This document shows positions 33,314 through 40,543 of a DNA stretch of 40,543 nucleotides, in pieces. The translations under genes were made by a program, and so were the position numbers. The notes beneath the pieces were generated by a model that was not told the origin of the DNA, did not search any database, and worked only from the letters and a program-made list of their open reading frames with translations. Positions within the stretch are counted from its first letter, which is position 1, and each line of letters starts with the position of its first letter. Source of the DNA: an uncultured Alphaproteobacteria bacterium (GTDB lineage Bacteria; Pseudomonadota; Alphaproteobacteria; Micropepsales; Micropepsaceae); NCBI GenBank assembly GCA_903857685.1, contig CAIOFO010000015.1, forward strand, positions 1 through 40,543, given 5' to 3'.

Positions 33314-33841
33314 ATGGATTTCAAGAGCGTCATCCGCACCATTCCGGACTATCCCAAGAAAGGGATCATGTTCCGCGACATCACCACTTTGCTGGGCCAT
33401 CCGCGCGCCTTCCGCGCCGCCGTGGACCAGCTGGTGCAGCCTTGGTGCGGCATGAAGATCGACAAGGTGGCGGGCCTGGAAGCGCGCGGCTTCATTCTCG
33501 GCGGCGCCGTGGCGCACCAGCTGGGCGTCGGCTTCGTGCCGGTGCGCAAGAAAGGCAAGCTGCCCCACACCGTGATCGGCGAGGATTATGCCCTGGAATA
33601 CGGCACCGACCGGGTGGAGATCCACACCGACGCCATCAAGCCGGGCGACCAGGTGCTGCTGATTGACGATCTGATCGCCACCGGCGGCACCGCCATGGCG
33701 GGCATCAAGCTGCTGGAACGGGCAGGCGCCAAGGTGATCGGCTGCTCCTTCGTGATCGACCTGCCGGAACTGGGCGGCTCCGACAAGCTGCGCGCCCTGG
33801 GCAAGCCGGTCAGCGCGCTTATCGCGTATGAAGGTCACTGA
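33314..33841 (+). CDS. apt: Adenine phosphoribosyltransferase
   Basis: Converts adenine and PRPP to AMP, recycling the adenine released by MtnP. The 175-residue product has [20 protein letters not shown] at 7-26, [20 protein letters not shown] at 52-71 and the PRPP loop [17 protein letters not shown] at 114-130, all diagnostic. It lies four bases after mtnP and shares one base with the next gene (TGATG). Confidence 0.97.
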   Translation: MDFKSVIRTIPDYPKKGIMFRDITTLLGHPRAFRAAVDQLVQPWCGMKIDKVAGLEARGFILGGAVAHQLGVGFVPVRKKGKLPHTVIGEDYALEYGTDRVEIHTDAIKPGDQVLLIDDLIATGGTAMAGIKLLERAGAKVIGCSFVIDLPELGGSDKLRALGKPVSALIAYEGH

Positions 33842-34428
33842 TGAAGCTCTACGGTTCGCCGATCTCGCCTTTCACCCGCAAGGCGATGGTGGTCGCCCGC
33901 GAGCTAGACCTGAAATTGACGGTCCTGCCGCGCCCCGAGGATGCGGCGGAATTCCGCCGCATCAATCCCCTGGGGAAAATCCCGGCGCTGGTGCTTGATG
34001 ATGGTTCAGTGCTGATCGACAGCCCGGTGATCTGCGAATATCTCAACCATGTCGGCGGCGGCAAATTTTTCCCCGGCATGAGCCTGTGGAAGGAAAATAC
34101 CGGCCGCTGGAAGGCGCTGGGACTGCAGGCGCTGGCCGACGGCATCGCCGATGCGGCGGTGGCCCGCATCGTCGAGGGCCGCCAGCCCGCTCCCAATGAC
34201 GCCCACATCACCCGCAACATGCTGGCGGTGGAAGCGGGGCTGAACGCCCTGGAACGCAGCAAGATGGCCGATCCCCCAACCATCGGCGAAATCGCCGCCA
34301 GCTGCACCCTGGGCTATATTGATTTTCGCATGCCCGAGCTCGATTGGCGCGCCGCCCGCCCCAATCTTTCCGCCTGGTACGCAAAATTCTCGCAATTCAA
34401 GTCCATGCTGGCGACGCAGCCGAAATAG
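33841..34428 (+). CDS. Glutathione S-transferase family protein
   Basis: The 195-residue product has a thioredoxin-like N-domain (KLYGSPISPFTRKAMVVARE, INPLGKIPALVLDDG, then LIDSPVICEYL, with the cis-proline and the glutathione-binding Asp-Ser). A helical C-domain ends LSAWYAKFSQFKSMLATQPK. The likely catalytic residue is the serine in SPISPFTRK. The substrate is unknown. Its place between apt and mtnA, with a one-base overlap, hints at handling a reactive product of this pathway, such as a methylthio-aldehyde, but that is speculation. Confidence 0.9.
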   Translation: MKLYGSPISPFTRKAMVVARELDLKLTVLPRPEDAAEFRRINPLGKIPALVLDDGSVLIDSPVICEYLNHVGGGKFFPGMSLWKENTGRWKALGLQALADGIADAAVARIVEGRQPAPNDAHITRNMLAVEAGLNALERSKMADPPTIGEIAASCTLGYIDFRMPELDWRAARPNLSAWYAKFSQFKSMLATQPK

Positions 34429-34440
34429 AAGTCTGATTTC

Positions 34441-35523
34441 ATGAAAGTGAACGGCAAGCATTACCGCTCCGTCTGGCCAATTGGGGACGATGCCTTCGGC
34501 ATCATCGACCAGACCAGGCTGCCGCATGAATTCGTCACCCTGACGCTGCGCTCGGCTGCTGAAGCCGCCCATGCCATCACCACCATGCAGACCCGCGGCG
34601 CGCCGCTGATCGGCGCGGTGGGGGCCTACGGGTTGGCGCTCGACATGCGCCGTGATCCCTCCGATGAAAATCTCGCCAAGGTTCACGACATGCTGGCGGA
34701 AACCCGCCCCACCGCCATCAATCTGCGCTGGGCCCTGGGCCGCATGCGGGACGCGCTTTTGAACCGCCCCCGCGACCAGCGCGCCGCGCTGGCTTGGGCC
34801 GAGGCCGCGGCCATCGCCGACGAGGATGTGGCGATGAGCAAATCCATCGGCGAACACGGCCTGAAAATCATCCAGGACCTCGCCGCCAAAAAGCCCGGCC
34901 AGAAACTCAACATCCTCACCCATTGCAATGCCGGCTGGCTGGCGACGGTGGATTACGGCACGGCGCTTGCGCCCATCTACCTGGCGCATGACGCGGGCAT
35001 CCCGCTGCATGTCTGGGTGGACGAAACCCGCCCCCGCAACCAGGGTGCTTCGCTCACCGCGTTCGAGTTGGGCGGCCATGGCGTGGACCACACCATTCTG
35101 GCCGACAATGCCGGCGGCCATTACATGCAGGCAGGGCAGGTGGACATGGTGATCGTCGGCACCGACCGCGTCACCGCCAATGGCGATGTCGCCAACAAGA
35201 TCGGCACTTATCTGAAGGCGCTGGCGGCGAAAGACAACGCTGTGCCTTTCTATGTCGCCCTGCCCAGCTCGACCATTGACTGGACGATTGCCGATGGCCG
35301 CGACATCCCGATCGAGACCCGTTCCGCCGACGAAGTGCTGAAAATGACCGGCCGCCTGCCCAACGGGTCGGTGGCGCTGGTGGAAATTGCCGCTCCCGGT
35401 TCCCCCGCCGCCAATCCCGGATTCGACGTCACCCCCGCCCGGCTGGTGACGGGCCTGATCACCGAACGCGGCACTTGCGCCGCCACACCCGAAGGCTTAC
35501 GCAGCCTTTTTCCAAAAGCCTGA
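34441..35523 (+). CDS. mtnA: S-methyl-5-thioribose-1-phosphate isomerase
   Basis: Isomerises methylthioribose-1-phosphate to methylthioribulose-1-phosphate. The 360-residue product has [20 protein letters not shown] near 48-67, the catalytic cysteine C162 in [19 protein letters not shown] and the catalytic aspartate D242 in [19 protein letters not shown]. This separates it from eIF2B subunits. It begins 12 bases after the GST and is followed seven bases later by the aldolase/SDR fusion. No mtnB, mtnC, mtnD or mtnK is nearby. Confidence 0.96.
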   Translation: MKVNGKHYRSVWPIGDDAFGIIDQTRLPHEFVTLTLRSAAEAAHAITTMQTRGAPLIGAVGAYGLALDMRRDPSDENLAKVHDMLAETRPTAINLRWALGRMRDALLNRPRDQRAALAWAEAAAIADEDVAMSKSIGEHGLKIIQDLAAKKPGQKLNILTHCNAGWLATVDYGTALAPIYLAHDAGIPLHVWVDETRPRNQGASLTAFELGGHGVDHTILADNAGGHYMQAGQVDMVIVGTDRVTANGDVANKIGTYLKALAAKDNAVPFYVALPSSTIDWTIADGRDIPIETRSADEVLKMTGRLPNGSVALVEIAAPGSPAANPGFDVTPARLVTGLITERGTCAATPEGLRSLFPKA

Positions 35524-35530
35524 GAGCAAG

Positions 35531-37588
35531 ATGCAGTCACGCTGGAACGCCGCCGAAGCCCGGAAATTCGCCGCCGATTACGCCCCCAAGGGCGTCAATG
35601 AAGATCTGGCGGTGCGCACCTACACCACCCGTCTCCTCGGTTCCGACCCGCGCATGGTGCTGCATGGCGGCGGCAACACCTCCGTGAAAACCACGGTCAA
35701 GGACATGCTGGGCGAGGATGTGGACGTCATCTGCATCAAGGGCTCCGGCTGGGACATGGGCAGCATCGAACCGGCGGGACTGCCCGCCGTGCGCCTCGAA
35801 CCCCTGCGCAAGCTGCGCAAGCTGGACAAGCTCTCCGATGAGGACATGGTCAATTTCCAGCGCATCAACCTGCTGGACAGTTCCTCGCCCAACCCCTCCG
35901 TCGAAACCCTGCTGCATGCCTTCCTGCCGCACAAATTCGTCGACCATGTCCATTCCACCGCCGTGCTGGCCCTGACCGACCAGCCCGACAACAAGGCGCT
36001 TGTGCATGAGGTGTATGGCGACCGCGTTGCCTACGTCCCCTACACCATTCCCGGCTTCGCCCTGGCCAAGTCGGTGGCCGATGTCTTCGACAAGAATCCC
36101 AAGGTCGAAGGGCTGGTGCTGCTTCAGCACGGCATCTTCACCGTCGGCGACACGGCGGAGCAGGCTTACAGCCGCATGATCGAATTCGTCACCATGGCGG
36201 AAGAACGTCTCACCCGTCAGCGCAAGACCATCGCCCCCGCCCAATTGCCCGCGAAAATCGCCAGCCTACCCGAGATCGCCCCTATCCTGCGCGGCGCGGT
36301 GGCGATTGAGAAAAACGCCCTGGCCGGCACCGCCAAGCGCCAGATCCTGGATTTCCGCACCAACGACATCATTCTCAATTATGTGAACGGCGCCGAAGTA
36401 GCCCGCTACAGCCAGGTCGGCGTCGTCACCCCCGACCACACCATCCGCACCAAGAACTGGCCGCTGGTCGTGCCCGCGCCGGAAGCCGGCAAGCTGACCG
36501 AATGGACCGCCGAAGTGCACGAGGCGGTGGCGGCCTTTGTCGCGCGTTATCAGCGTTATTTCGAGGTTAACAACGCCAAGAGCCCGGTCAGGAAGACCGC
36601 GCTCGATCCCCTGCCGCGCGTCATCCTGGTGCCGGGCGTCGGCATGTTCGGGGTCGGCGCTTCCGCCAAGGACGCCGCCATCGCCGCCGACATCGCCGAA
36701 AATGCGGTACAGGTGATCACTGATGCCGAAGCCATCGGCGAATACCGCTCCATCTCCGACTTCGACATGTTCGAGGTGGAATATTGGTCGCTGGAACAGG
36801 CCAAGCTGGGTAAGTCCAACGAGAAATCCCTGGCCCGCCAGGTCGCAATCATCACCGGTGGCGGCTCCGGCATCGGCGCCGCCACCGCCAGGGCCATGGC
36901 GAAAGAGGGTGCCGAAATCGCCATCCTCGACCGCGACGAAGACGCCGCCAGGGCGGTGGCCAAGAAGATCGGCGGCAAGGCGCTGGCCGTGGCCTGCGAC
37001 GTCACCGATCCCGCAAGCGTCAAATCGGCCTTCGACAAGGTGGTGAGCAAATTCGGCGGCGTGGATATCGTGGTGTCCAATGCCGGCGCCGCCTGGCAGG
37101 GCACCATCGGCAAGGTGGATGACGAAACCTTGCGCAAGTCTTTTGAGCTGAATTTCTGGGCGCATCAGAGCGTGGCGCAGAACGCCGTCCGCATCATGCA
37201 GGCCCAGGGCACTTTCGGCTGCCTGCTGTTCAACACCTCGAAACAGGCCGTCAATCCCGGCAAGGATTTCGGCCCCTATGGCCTGCCCAAGGCGGCCACT
37301 CTGTTCCTGGTCAAGCAATATGCTCTCGACCACGGCAAGGACGGCATCCGCGCCAATGCCGTGAATGCCGACCGCATCCGCACGGGGCTGCTGACGGATG
37401 AAATGGTGGCCGCCCGCTCCAAGGCGCGCGGCCTTAGCGAAAATGATTACATGAGCGGCAATCTCTTGAAGCGCGAAGTCACCGCCGAAGACGTCGCCGA
37501 TGCCTTTGTGTATCTGGCCACCGCCACCAAGACCACGGCGGCGGTTGTCACCGTCGATGGCGGCAATATCGAAGCGAGCATGCGCTGA
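35531..37588 (+). CDS. Class II aldolase fused to short-chain dehydrogenase (PRK08324 / RhaD-like)
   Basis: The 685-residue product joins two enzymes. The aldolase part (about 1-340) has HGGGNTS at 45-51, KGSGWDMG at 70-77, catalytic-type E125, the zinc ligands H139 and H141 in DHVHS, and H200 in LLQHGIFTVG. The dehydrogenase part (about 432-685) has the nucleotide loop TGGGSGIG at 442-449, NAG at 517-519, and the catalytic S570, Y583 and K587 (YGLPK). Relatives are usually annotated as rhamnulose-1-phosphate aldolase/lactaldehyde dehydrogenase. Here no rhamnose gene is present and mtnA lies seven bases upstream, so methylthioribulose-1-phosphate is a better substrate guess. That would give DHAP plus methylthioacetaldehyde, the latter then reduced or oxidised by the second domain. 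Confidence 0.92.
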   Translation: MQSRWNAAEARKFAADYAPKGVNEDLAVRTYTTRLLGSDPRMVLHGGGNTSVKTTVKDMLGEDVDVICIKGSGWDMGSIEPAGLPAVRLEPLRKLRKLDKLSDEDMVNFQRINLLDSSSPNPSVETLLHAFLPHKFVDHVHSTAVLALTDQPDNKALVHEVYGDRVAYVPYTIPGFALAKSVADVFDKNPKVEGLVLLQHGIFTVGDTAEQAYSRMIEFVTMAEERLTRQRKTIAPAQLPAKIASLPEIAPILRGAVAIEKNALAGTAKRQILDFRTNDIILNYVNGAEVARYSQVGVVTPDHTIRTKNWPLVVPAPEAGKLTEWTAEVHEAVAAFVARYQRYFEVNNAKSPVRKTALDPLPRVILVPGVGMFGVGASAKDAAIAADIAENAVQVITDAEAIGEYRSISDFDMFEVEYWSLEQAKLGKSNEKSLARQVAIITGGGSGIGAATARAMAKEGAEIAILDRDEDAARAVAKKIGGKALAVACDVTDPASVKSAFDKVVSKFGGVDIVVSNAGAAWQGTIGKVDDETLRKSFELNFWAHQSVAQNAVRIMQAQGTFGCLLFNTSKQAVNPGKDFGPYGLPKAATLFLVKQYALDHGKDGIRANAVNADRIRTGLLTDEMVAARSKARGLSENDYMSGNLLKREVTAEDVADAFVYLATATKTTAAVVTVDGGNIEASMR

Positions 37589-37626
37589 ACAGAATTCTCA
37601 TTCTGATCAGCGGCGGGCAATGAATG

Positions 37627-38637
37627 TCAGATCGCCAGGGGGCGGACCTGTTCGCGTAGGGCGCCAACGAACGCGCCCGGGTTGGTGAAGCAGGCGTAAT
37701 GGCCACCGTCCAGTGGCACGAAAGCCTTTTTCTGTGCGCGTGCATCTTCAGCATAGAGCCGGGCAGGCTCAAAGCCGGTGATGTGATCGTCCCGTCCCTG
37801 CATAATGAAAAAGGGAACGGGCATGTCGAGGCCCAGTGTGCGCATATCCATGGTGACCATAGTGGGGCCGATTGTGTTGCCGCTGAAATTACCGCCATTG
37901 ACCCAATCGGCCACATCGCCCGCCGGATAAGGCGGATGGCCACGGAAATCCTCAATCATCTTCGTGTAAGGCAGGTCCGAAATAGAAGCGGCCCATTTGC
38001 TGGACGCCTTGCGCATCGCGCCCAGCTTGGCCGGGTCCGCCAGAGCCGCAGCAGCATCCAATGCAGCGAGCGTGGCCGTGTCGCCCGTTTCGGCCGCCTG
38101 CTGCCGGGCATAGCGCGCCAAGTCGGCGATGGTGGCGGGGATGCTTACCACTTGCGCCGTACCGACATAGGCATGAAATAATTCGGGGTGGCGCTTGATC
38201 GCATACACCCCCAGCAAGCTGCCCCAGGATTGGCCAACCAGAATCACCTTGCGCTGCGCAAAACGAGTACTGACTCCATGCGCGATTTCGGCAACGTCTT
38301 CAACCAGTCGATCCACGGTCATGCCGGGTGTCGTCGCGCCGTTGCGGCCAAACGTTTTCCCGGCTCCGCGCTGGTCCCAGTTCACCACGGTGAAATCGCG
38401 CTGCCAGGGCAGAAATTGCTGGAGGAAGGGCGACTGCGCCTCGCCTGGCCCGCCATGCAGATACAAGATCAGGGGATTGCGTCTGTCATGGCCTTGGACG
38501 GCGACCCACTGGTCGATACCCCCAATGCGTATGAAGCCGGTTTCATCAATTGCTTCAGCAGCGAATGATCGGCTCGCAAGGCAAGAGGACGCGGCGGCAG
38601 CCATTTGCAAGACACGACGACGTGAGACTTGTGTCAC
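37627..38637 (-). CDS. Tat-exported alpha/beta hydrolase, proline iminopeptidase-like (S33)
   Basis: The 336-residue product begins with a twin-arginine signal (SRRRVLQMAAAASSCLASRS, cleavage near AEA), so it should act outside the cytoplasm. The hydrolase fold has ILYLHGGPGEAQSP (oxyanion loop), VVNWDQRGAGKTFGRNG, the nucleophile elbow VGQSWGSLLG, and probable acid and base in IMQGRDDHITGFE and LDGGHYACFTNPG. The HGGPG and DQRGAG motifs are those of prolyl iminopeptidases, but many esterases share them, so the substrate is open. It converges on the aldolase gene with a 38-base gap. Confidence 0.87.
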   Translation of the reverse strand: MTQVSRRRVLQMAAAASSCLASRSFAAEAIDETGFIRIGGIDQWVAVQGHDRRNPLILYLHGGPGEAQSPFLQQFLPWQRDFTVVNWDQRGAGKTFGRNGATTPGMTVDRLVEDVAEIAHGVSTRFAQRKVILVGQSWGSLLGVYAIKRHPELFHAYVGTAQVVSIPATIADLARYARQQAAETGDTATLAALDAAAALADPAKLGAMRKASSKWAASISDLPYTKMIEDFRGHPPYPAGDVADWVNGGNFSGNTIGPTMVTMDMRTLGLDMPVPFFIMQGRDDHITGFEPARLYAEDARAQKKAFVPLDGGHYACFTNPGAFVGALREQVRPLAI

Positions 38638-38710
38638 GAACCCCCCGGCCTGGACCGGACGAAATTATCTCTGTTCGGGGGCTCGGGTCAAAGGACCATG
38701 ACAGTGGGGT

Positions 38711-39808
38711 TTATGTATTAAACCGGAAGTGCATCACGTCGCCATCGGCGACGACGTACTCCTTGCCTTCCAGCCGGAACTTGCCCGCATCGCGCGCCCC
38801 CGCTTCACCCTTGTTCGCAATGTAATCGGCAAAGGCGATGGTTTCGGCGCGGATGAAGCCATGCTCGAAATCGGTATGGATCGCGCCCGCCGCCTGCGGC
38901 GCCCGGCTGCCCTTGGTCACCGTCCAGGCCCGCGTTTCCTTGGGTCCCACGGTGAAAAAGGTCAAAAGCCCCAAGAGATCATAGCCGGTGCGGATCAGCC
39001 GGTTCAGCCCCGGCTCGTCCAGGCCCAGGCTGTCGAGAAAATCCTTGCGCTCTTCACCCGGAAGCTGCGCGATCTCTTCTTCCACCTTGCAGGAAATCAC
39101 CACCGCCCGCGCGCCTTCGGCCTTGGCCTTGGCCTCCACCTGCCTGGAATAGTCGTTGCCCGTGGCGGCGGCGCTTTCCTCGACATTGCAGACATAGAGC
39201 ACAGGCTTGGCCGTCATCAGGCCAAGCTGGCTATAGGGGCCGCGCTCTTCCGCCGCCAGCTCCGCCTGCCGCGCCGGCTTGCCTTCGCGCAGCAGCACCA
39301 CCGCCTTCATCATCAGCGCCAGGGCTTCCTTGGCTTCCTTCTCCCCGGAATTGGCTTTCTTATCCAGCGGCTTGATGCGCTTTTCCAGGCTTTCCAGGTC
39401 GGCCAGCATCAATTCTGTTTCCACCACTTCGGCATCGCCGATGGGGTCAATCCGGCCCTCGACATGGGTAATGTCGTCGTCCTGGAAACAGCGCAGCACA
39501 TGCGCCACCGCATCCACTTCCCGGATGGTGGCGAGAAACTGGTTGCCCAGCCCTTCACCCTTGGACGCGCCGCGCACCAGCCCGGCAATGTCCACGAAGG
39601 TAATGCGGGTGGGAATGATCTCCTGCGACCCGGCGATCCTGCACAGCGTCTCCAGCCGCGGGTCCGGCACCGCCACGTCGCCGACATTGGGCTCGATGGT
39701 GCAGAAGGGATAATTGGCCGCCTGCGCCGCCGCCGTCTGGGTGAGGGCGTTGAACAGGGTGGACTTGCCGACATTGGGCAGGCCCACGATACCGCATTTG
39801 AAACCCAT
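38711..39808 (-). CDS. ychF: YchF/OLA1 family redox-regulated ATPase
   Basis: Ribosome-associated P-loop ATPase of the Obg superfamily that prefers ATP over GTP. The 365-residue product begins MGFKCGIVGLPNVGKSTLFN (G1 at about 9-16) and has FVDIAGLVRGASKGEGLGNQ (G3) and a C-terminal TGS-type domain (AGAIHTDFEHGFIRAETIAF). It ends ADGDVMHFRFNT. The base at 39808 is shared with the pth stop (TAATG), giving translational coupling, a frequent pth-ychF arrangement. Confidence 0.97.
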   Translation of the reverse strand: MGFKCGIVGLPNVGKSTLFNALTQTAAAQAANYPFCTIEPNVGDVAVPDPRLETLCRIAGSQEIIPTRITFVDIAGLVRGASKGEGLGNQFLATIREVDAVAHVLRCFQDDDITHVEGRIDPIGDAEVVETELMLADLESLEKRIKPLDKKANSGEKEAKEALALMMKAVVLLREGKPARQAELAAEERGPYSQLGLMTAKPVLYVCNVEESAAATGNDYSRQVEAKAKAEGARAVVISCKVEEEIAQLPGEERKDFLDSLGLDEPGLNRLIRTGYDLLGLLTFFTVGPKETRAWTVTKGSRAPQAAGAIHTDFEHGFIRAETIAFADYIANKGEAGARDAGKFRLEGKEYVVADGDVMHFRFNT

Positions 39809-40428
39809 TATTGCTCGTCTTTCTTCTTGTCTTGTTTTGACTTTTCAGGCTTCTGCGGCGCCAGCAGCAGCGCCACCTTCGTCATGAATCCGGCATCGTC
39901 GTCCTTGGCCAGCAGCGGCGCCGCTTCCACCATCGCGTCCAGCATCGGCTTGAACCATTCCAGATCCGCCTTGGAGAAATTCTGCAGCACATGGCCGGTG
40001 ACCCGCGCCTTCTCGCCGGGATGGCCGATGCCGATCCGCACCCTGCGGTAATCCGGCCCCAGCGCCGCCGTGACCGAACGCAGACCGTTCTGCCCGGCAT
40101 CGCCGCCGCCCGTCTTCACCTTCAGCTTGCCCGCCGCCAGGTCAATCTCGTCATGCGCCACCACCAGCGCGCCGAGCGGCAGCTTGAAAAACCCCAGCGC
40201 CGGCCCGACGCTGTTGCCGCTGTCGTTCATGAAGGTCTGGGGCTTGAGAAGGTATGTCTTGCGCCCGCCCAGCTTGCCTTCCGACACCAGTCCCTGGAAT
40301 TTTACCCGCCACGGCCCAAAGCCGTATTCGGCATGGATCGCGTCCACCAGGATGAAACCGGCATTGTGGCGGTTGAGCGCATACTGCGCCCCCGGATTGC
40401 CCAGCCCTGCCAGCAACAACGCATCCAT
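39808..40428 (-). CDS. pth: Peptidyl-tRNA hydrolase
   Basis: Releases peptides from prematurely dissociated peptidyl-tRNA. The 206-residue product begins MDALLLAGLGNPGAQYALNR, with the catalytic histidine at H21 (NRHNAGF), the partner N11, YLLKPQTFMNDSGNSV, VVAHDEIDLAAGKLKVKTGG and GQNGLRSVTAALG. A lysine-rich tail (KSKQDKKKDEQ) extends beyond the usual end. It lies between rplY and ychF, a common gene order. Confidence 0.97.
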   Translation of the reverse strand: MDALLLAGLGNPGAQYALNRHNAGFILVDAIHAEYGFGPWRVKFQGLVSEGKLGGRKTYLLKPQTFMNDSGNSVGPALGFFKLPLGALVVAHDEIDLAAGKLKVKTGGGDAGQNGLRSVTAALGPDYRRVRIGIGHPGEKARVTGHVLQNFSKADLEWFKPMLDAMVEAAPLLAKDDDAGFMTKVALLLAPQKPEKSKQDKKKDEQ

Positions 40429-40455
40429 CGAAGGCTTGCGCCTCCGCGCGCGTGG

Positions 40456-40543
40456 TTACTTCTTGGCCGGAGCGGCGGCGGGCTTGGCGCCCGGCGCGGC
40501 CTTGCCGCCAGCGGCGGGAGCGGCGGCACCGGCGGCACCGGCA
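40456..40543 (-). CDS. rplY: C-terminal end of ribosomal protein L25 (Ctc type), partial
   Basis: Only the last 28 codons and the TAA are visible. They encode an Ala/Pro/Gly/Lys-rich tail ending KPAAAPAKK. Such a tail directly upstream of pth is typical of the long (Ctc/TL5) form of ribosomal protein L25 in alphaproteobacteria. The call rests on this tail and on gene order, since the core domain is outside the window. Confidence 0.65.
   Translation of the reverse strand, partial: AGAAGAAAPAAGGKAAPGAKPAAAPAKK

Noticed and set aside
35531-37588. Rhamnose catabolism assignment for the aldolase/SDR fusion
   Set aside because: No rhaA, rhaB, rhaM, transporter or regulator is near; the operon partners are methylthioadenosine genes. 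It is retained only as an alternative substrate.

Overview
This is a 40.5 kb stretch of GC-rich bacterial chromosome. The gene content points to an alphaproteobacterium with Caulobacter-type motility regulation. Evidence includes the fliF-fliG-fliH-fliN-flbD order, a SciP homologue next to it, sigma-54 class flagellar promoters and CtrA-like TTAA-N7-TTAA boxes. A free-standing cytochrome c1 in a petABC operon and the PRK08324-type aldolase/dehydrogenase fusion fit the same group. I cannot fix the genus. A Rhizomicrobium/Micropepsaceae-like or other free-living non-Rhizobiales lineage is only a guess. No phage, insertion sequence, CRISPR array or plasmid function is visible; apart from its repeat arrays the window reads as core chromosome.

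Layout. (1) 1-12056 is a flagellar block. The minus strand carries flbD (cut by the window edge), fliN, fliH, fliG and fliF, then sciP, then the hook operon fliK-flgD-flgE. The plus strand carries flgK-flgL, divergent from fliK. The fliK/flgK gap holds two sigma-54 promoters facing apart, with a GGCAA-N4-TGCC element between them. A near-identical element lies in the fliF promoter region and another upstream of the motA operon, so I propose it as the FlbD (ftr) operator. (2) 12102-14983 holds mnmA, a CAT-anticodon tRNA, a threonine dehydratase (ilvA) and a small membrane protein. (3) 15266-17284 (minus) is a motility operon: a CheY-like regulator with an arginine-rich tail, a histidine phosphotransfer protein and motA. 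(4) 17490-25049 holds a GNAT acetyltransferase and then, on the minus strand, a MoxR-DUF58-DUF4159-vWA cluster. (5) 25194-28421 is an overlapping plus-strand operon: DUF1285, a NUDIX CoA pyrophosphatase, the CCA-adding enzyme and a PP2C-like phosphatase. A TerC-like membrane protein and trmL run against it. (6) 29679-32322 is petABC, the cytochrome bc1 complex, closed by a strong terminator. (7) 32431-37588 is mtnP-apt-GST-mtnA-aldolase/SDR, a methylthioadenosine salvage operon. (8) 37627-40543 (minus) holds a Tat-exported alpha/beta hydrolase, ychF, pth and the end of rplY.

Three things deserve most attention. First, the methylthioadenosine operon ends in a class II aldolase fused to a short-chain dehydrogenase exactly where a methylthioribulose-1-phosphate aldolase would be needed. 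This suggests a one-polypeptide version of the DHAP shunt. Second, a shared palindromic operator seems to tie three motility promoters together. Third, two convergent intergenic gaps (14984-15265 and 18045-18314) are packed with short hairpins, several of which share a similar loop while their arms change in a compensatory way.
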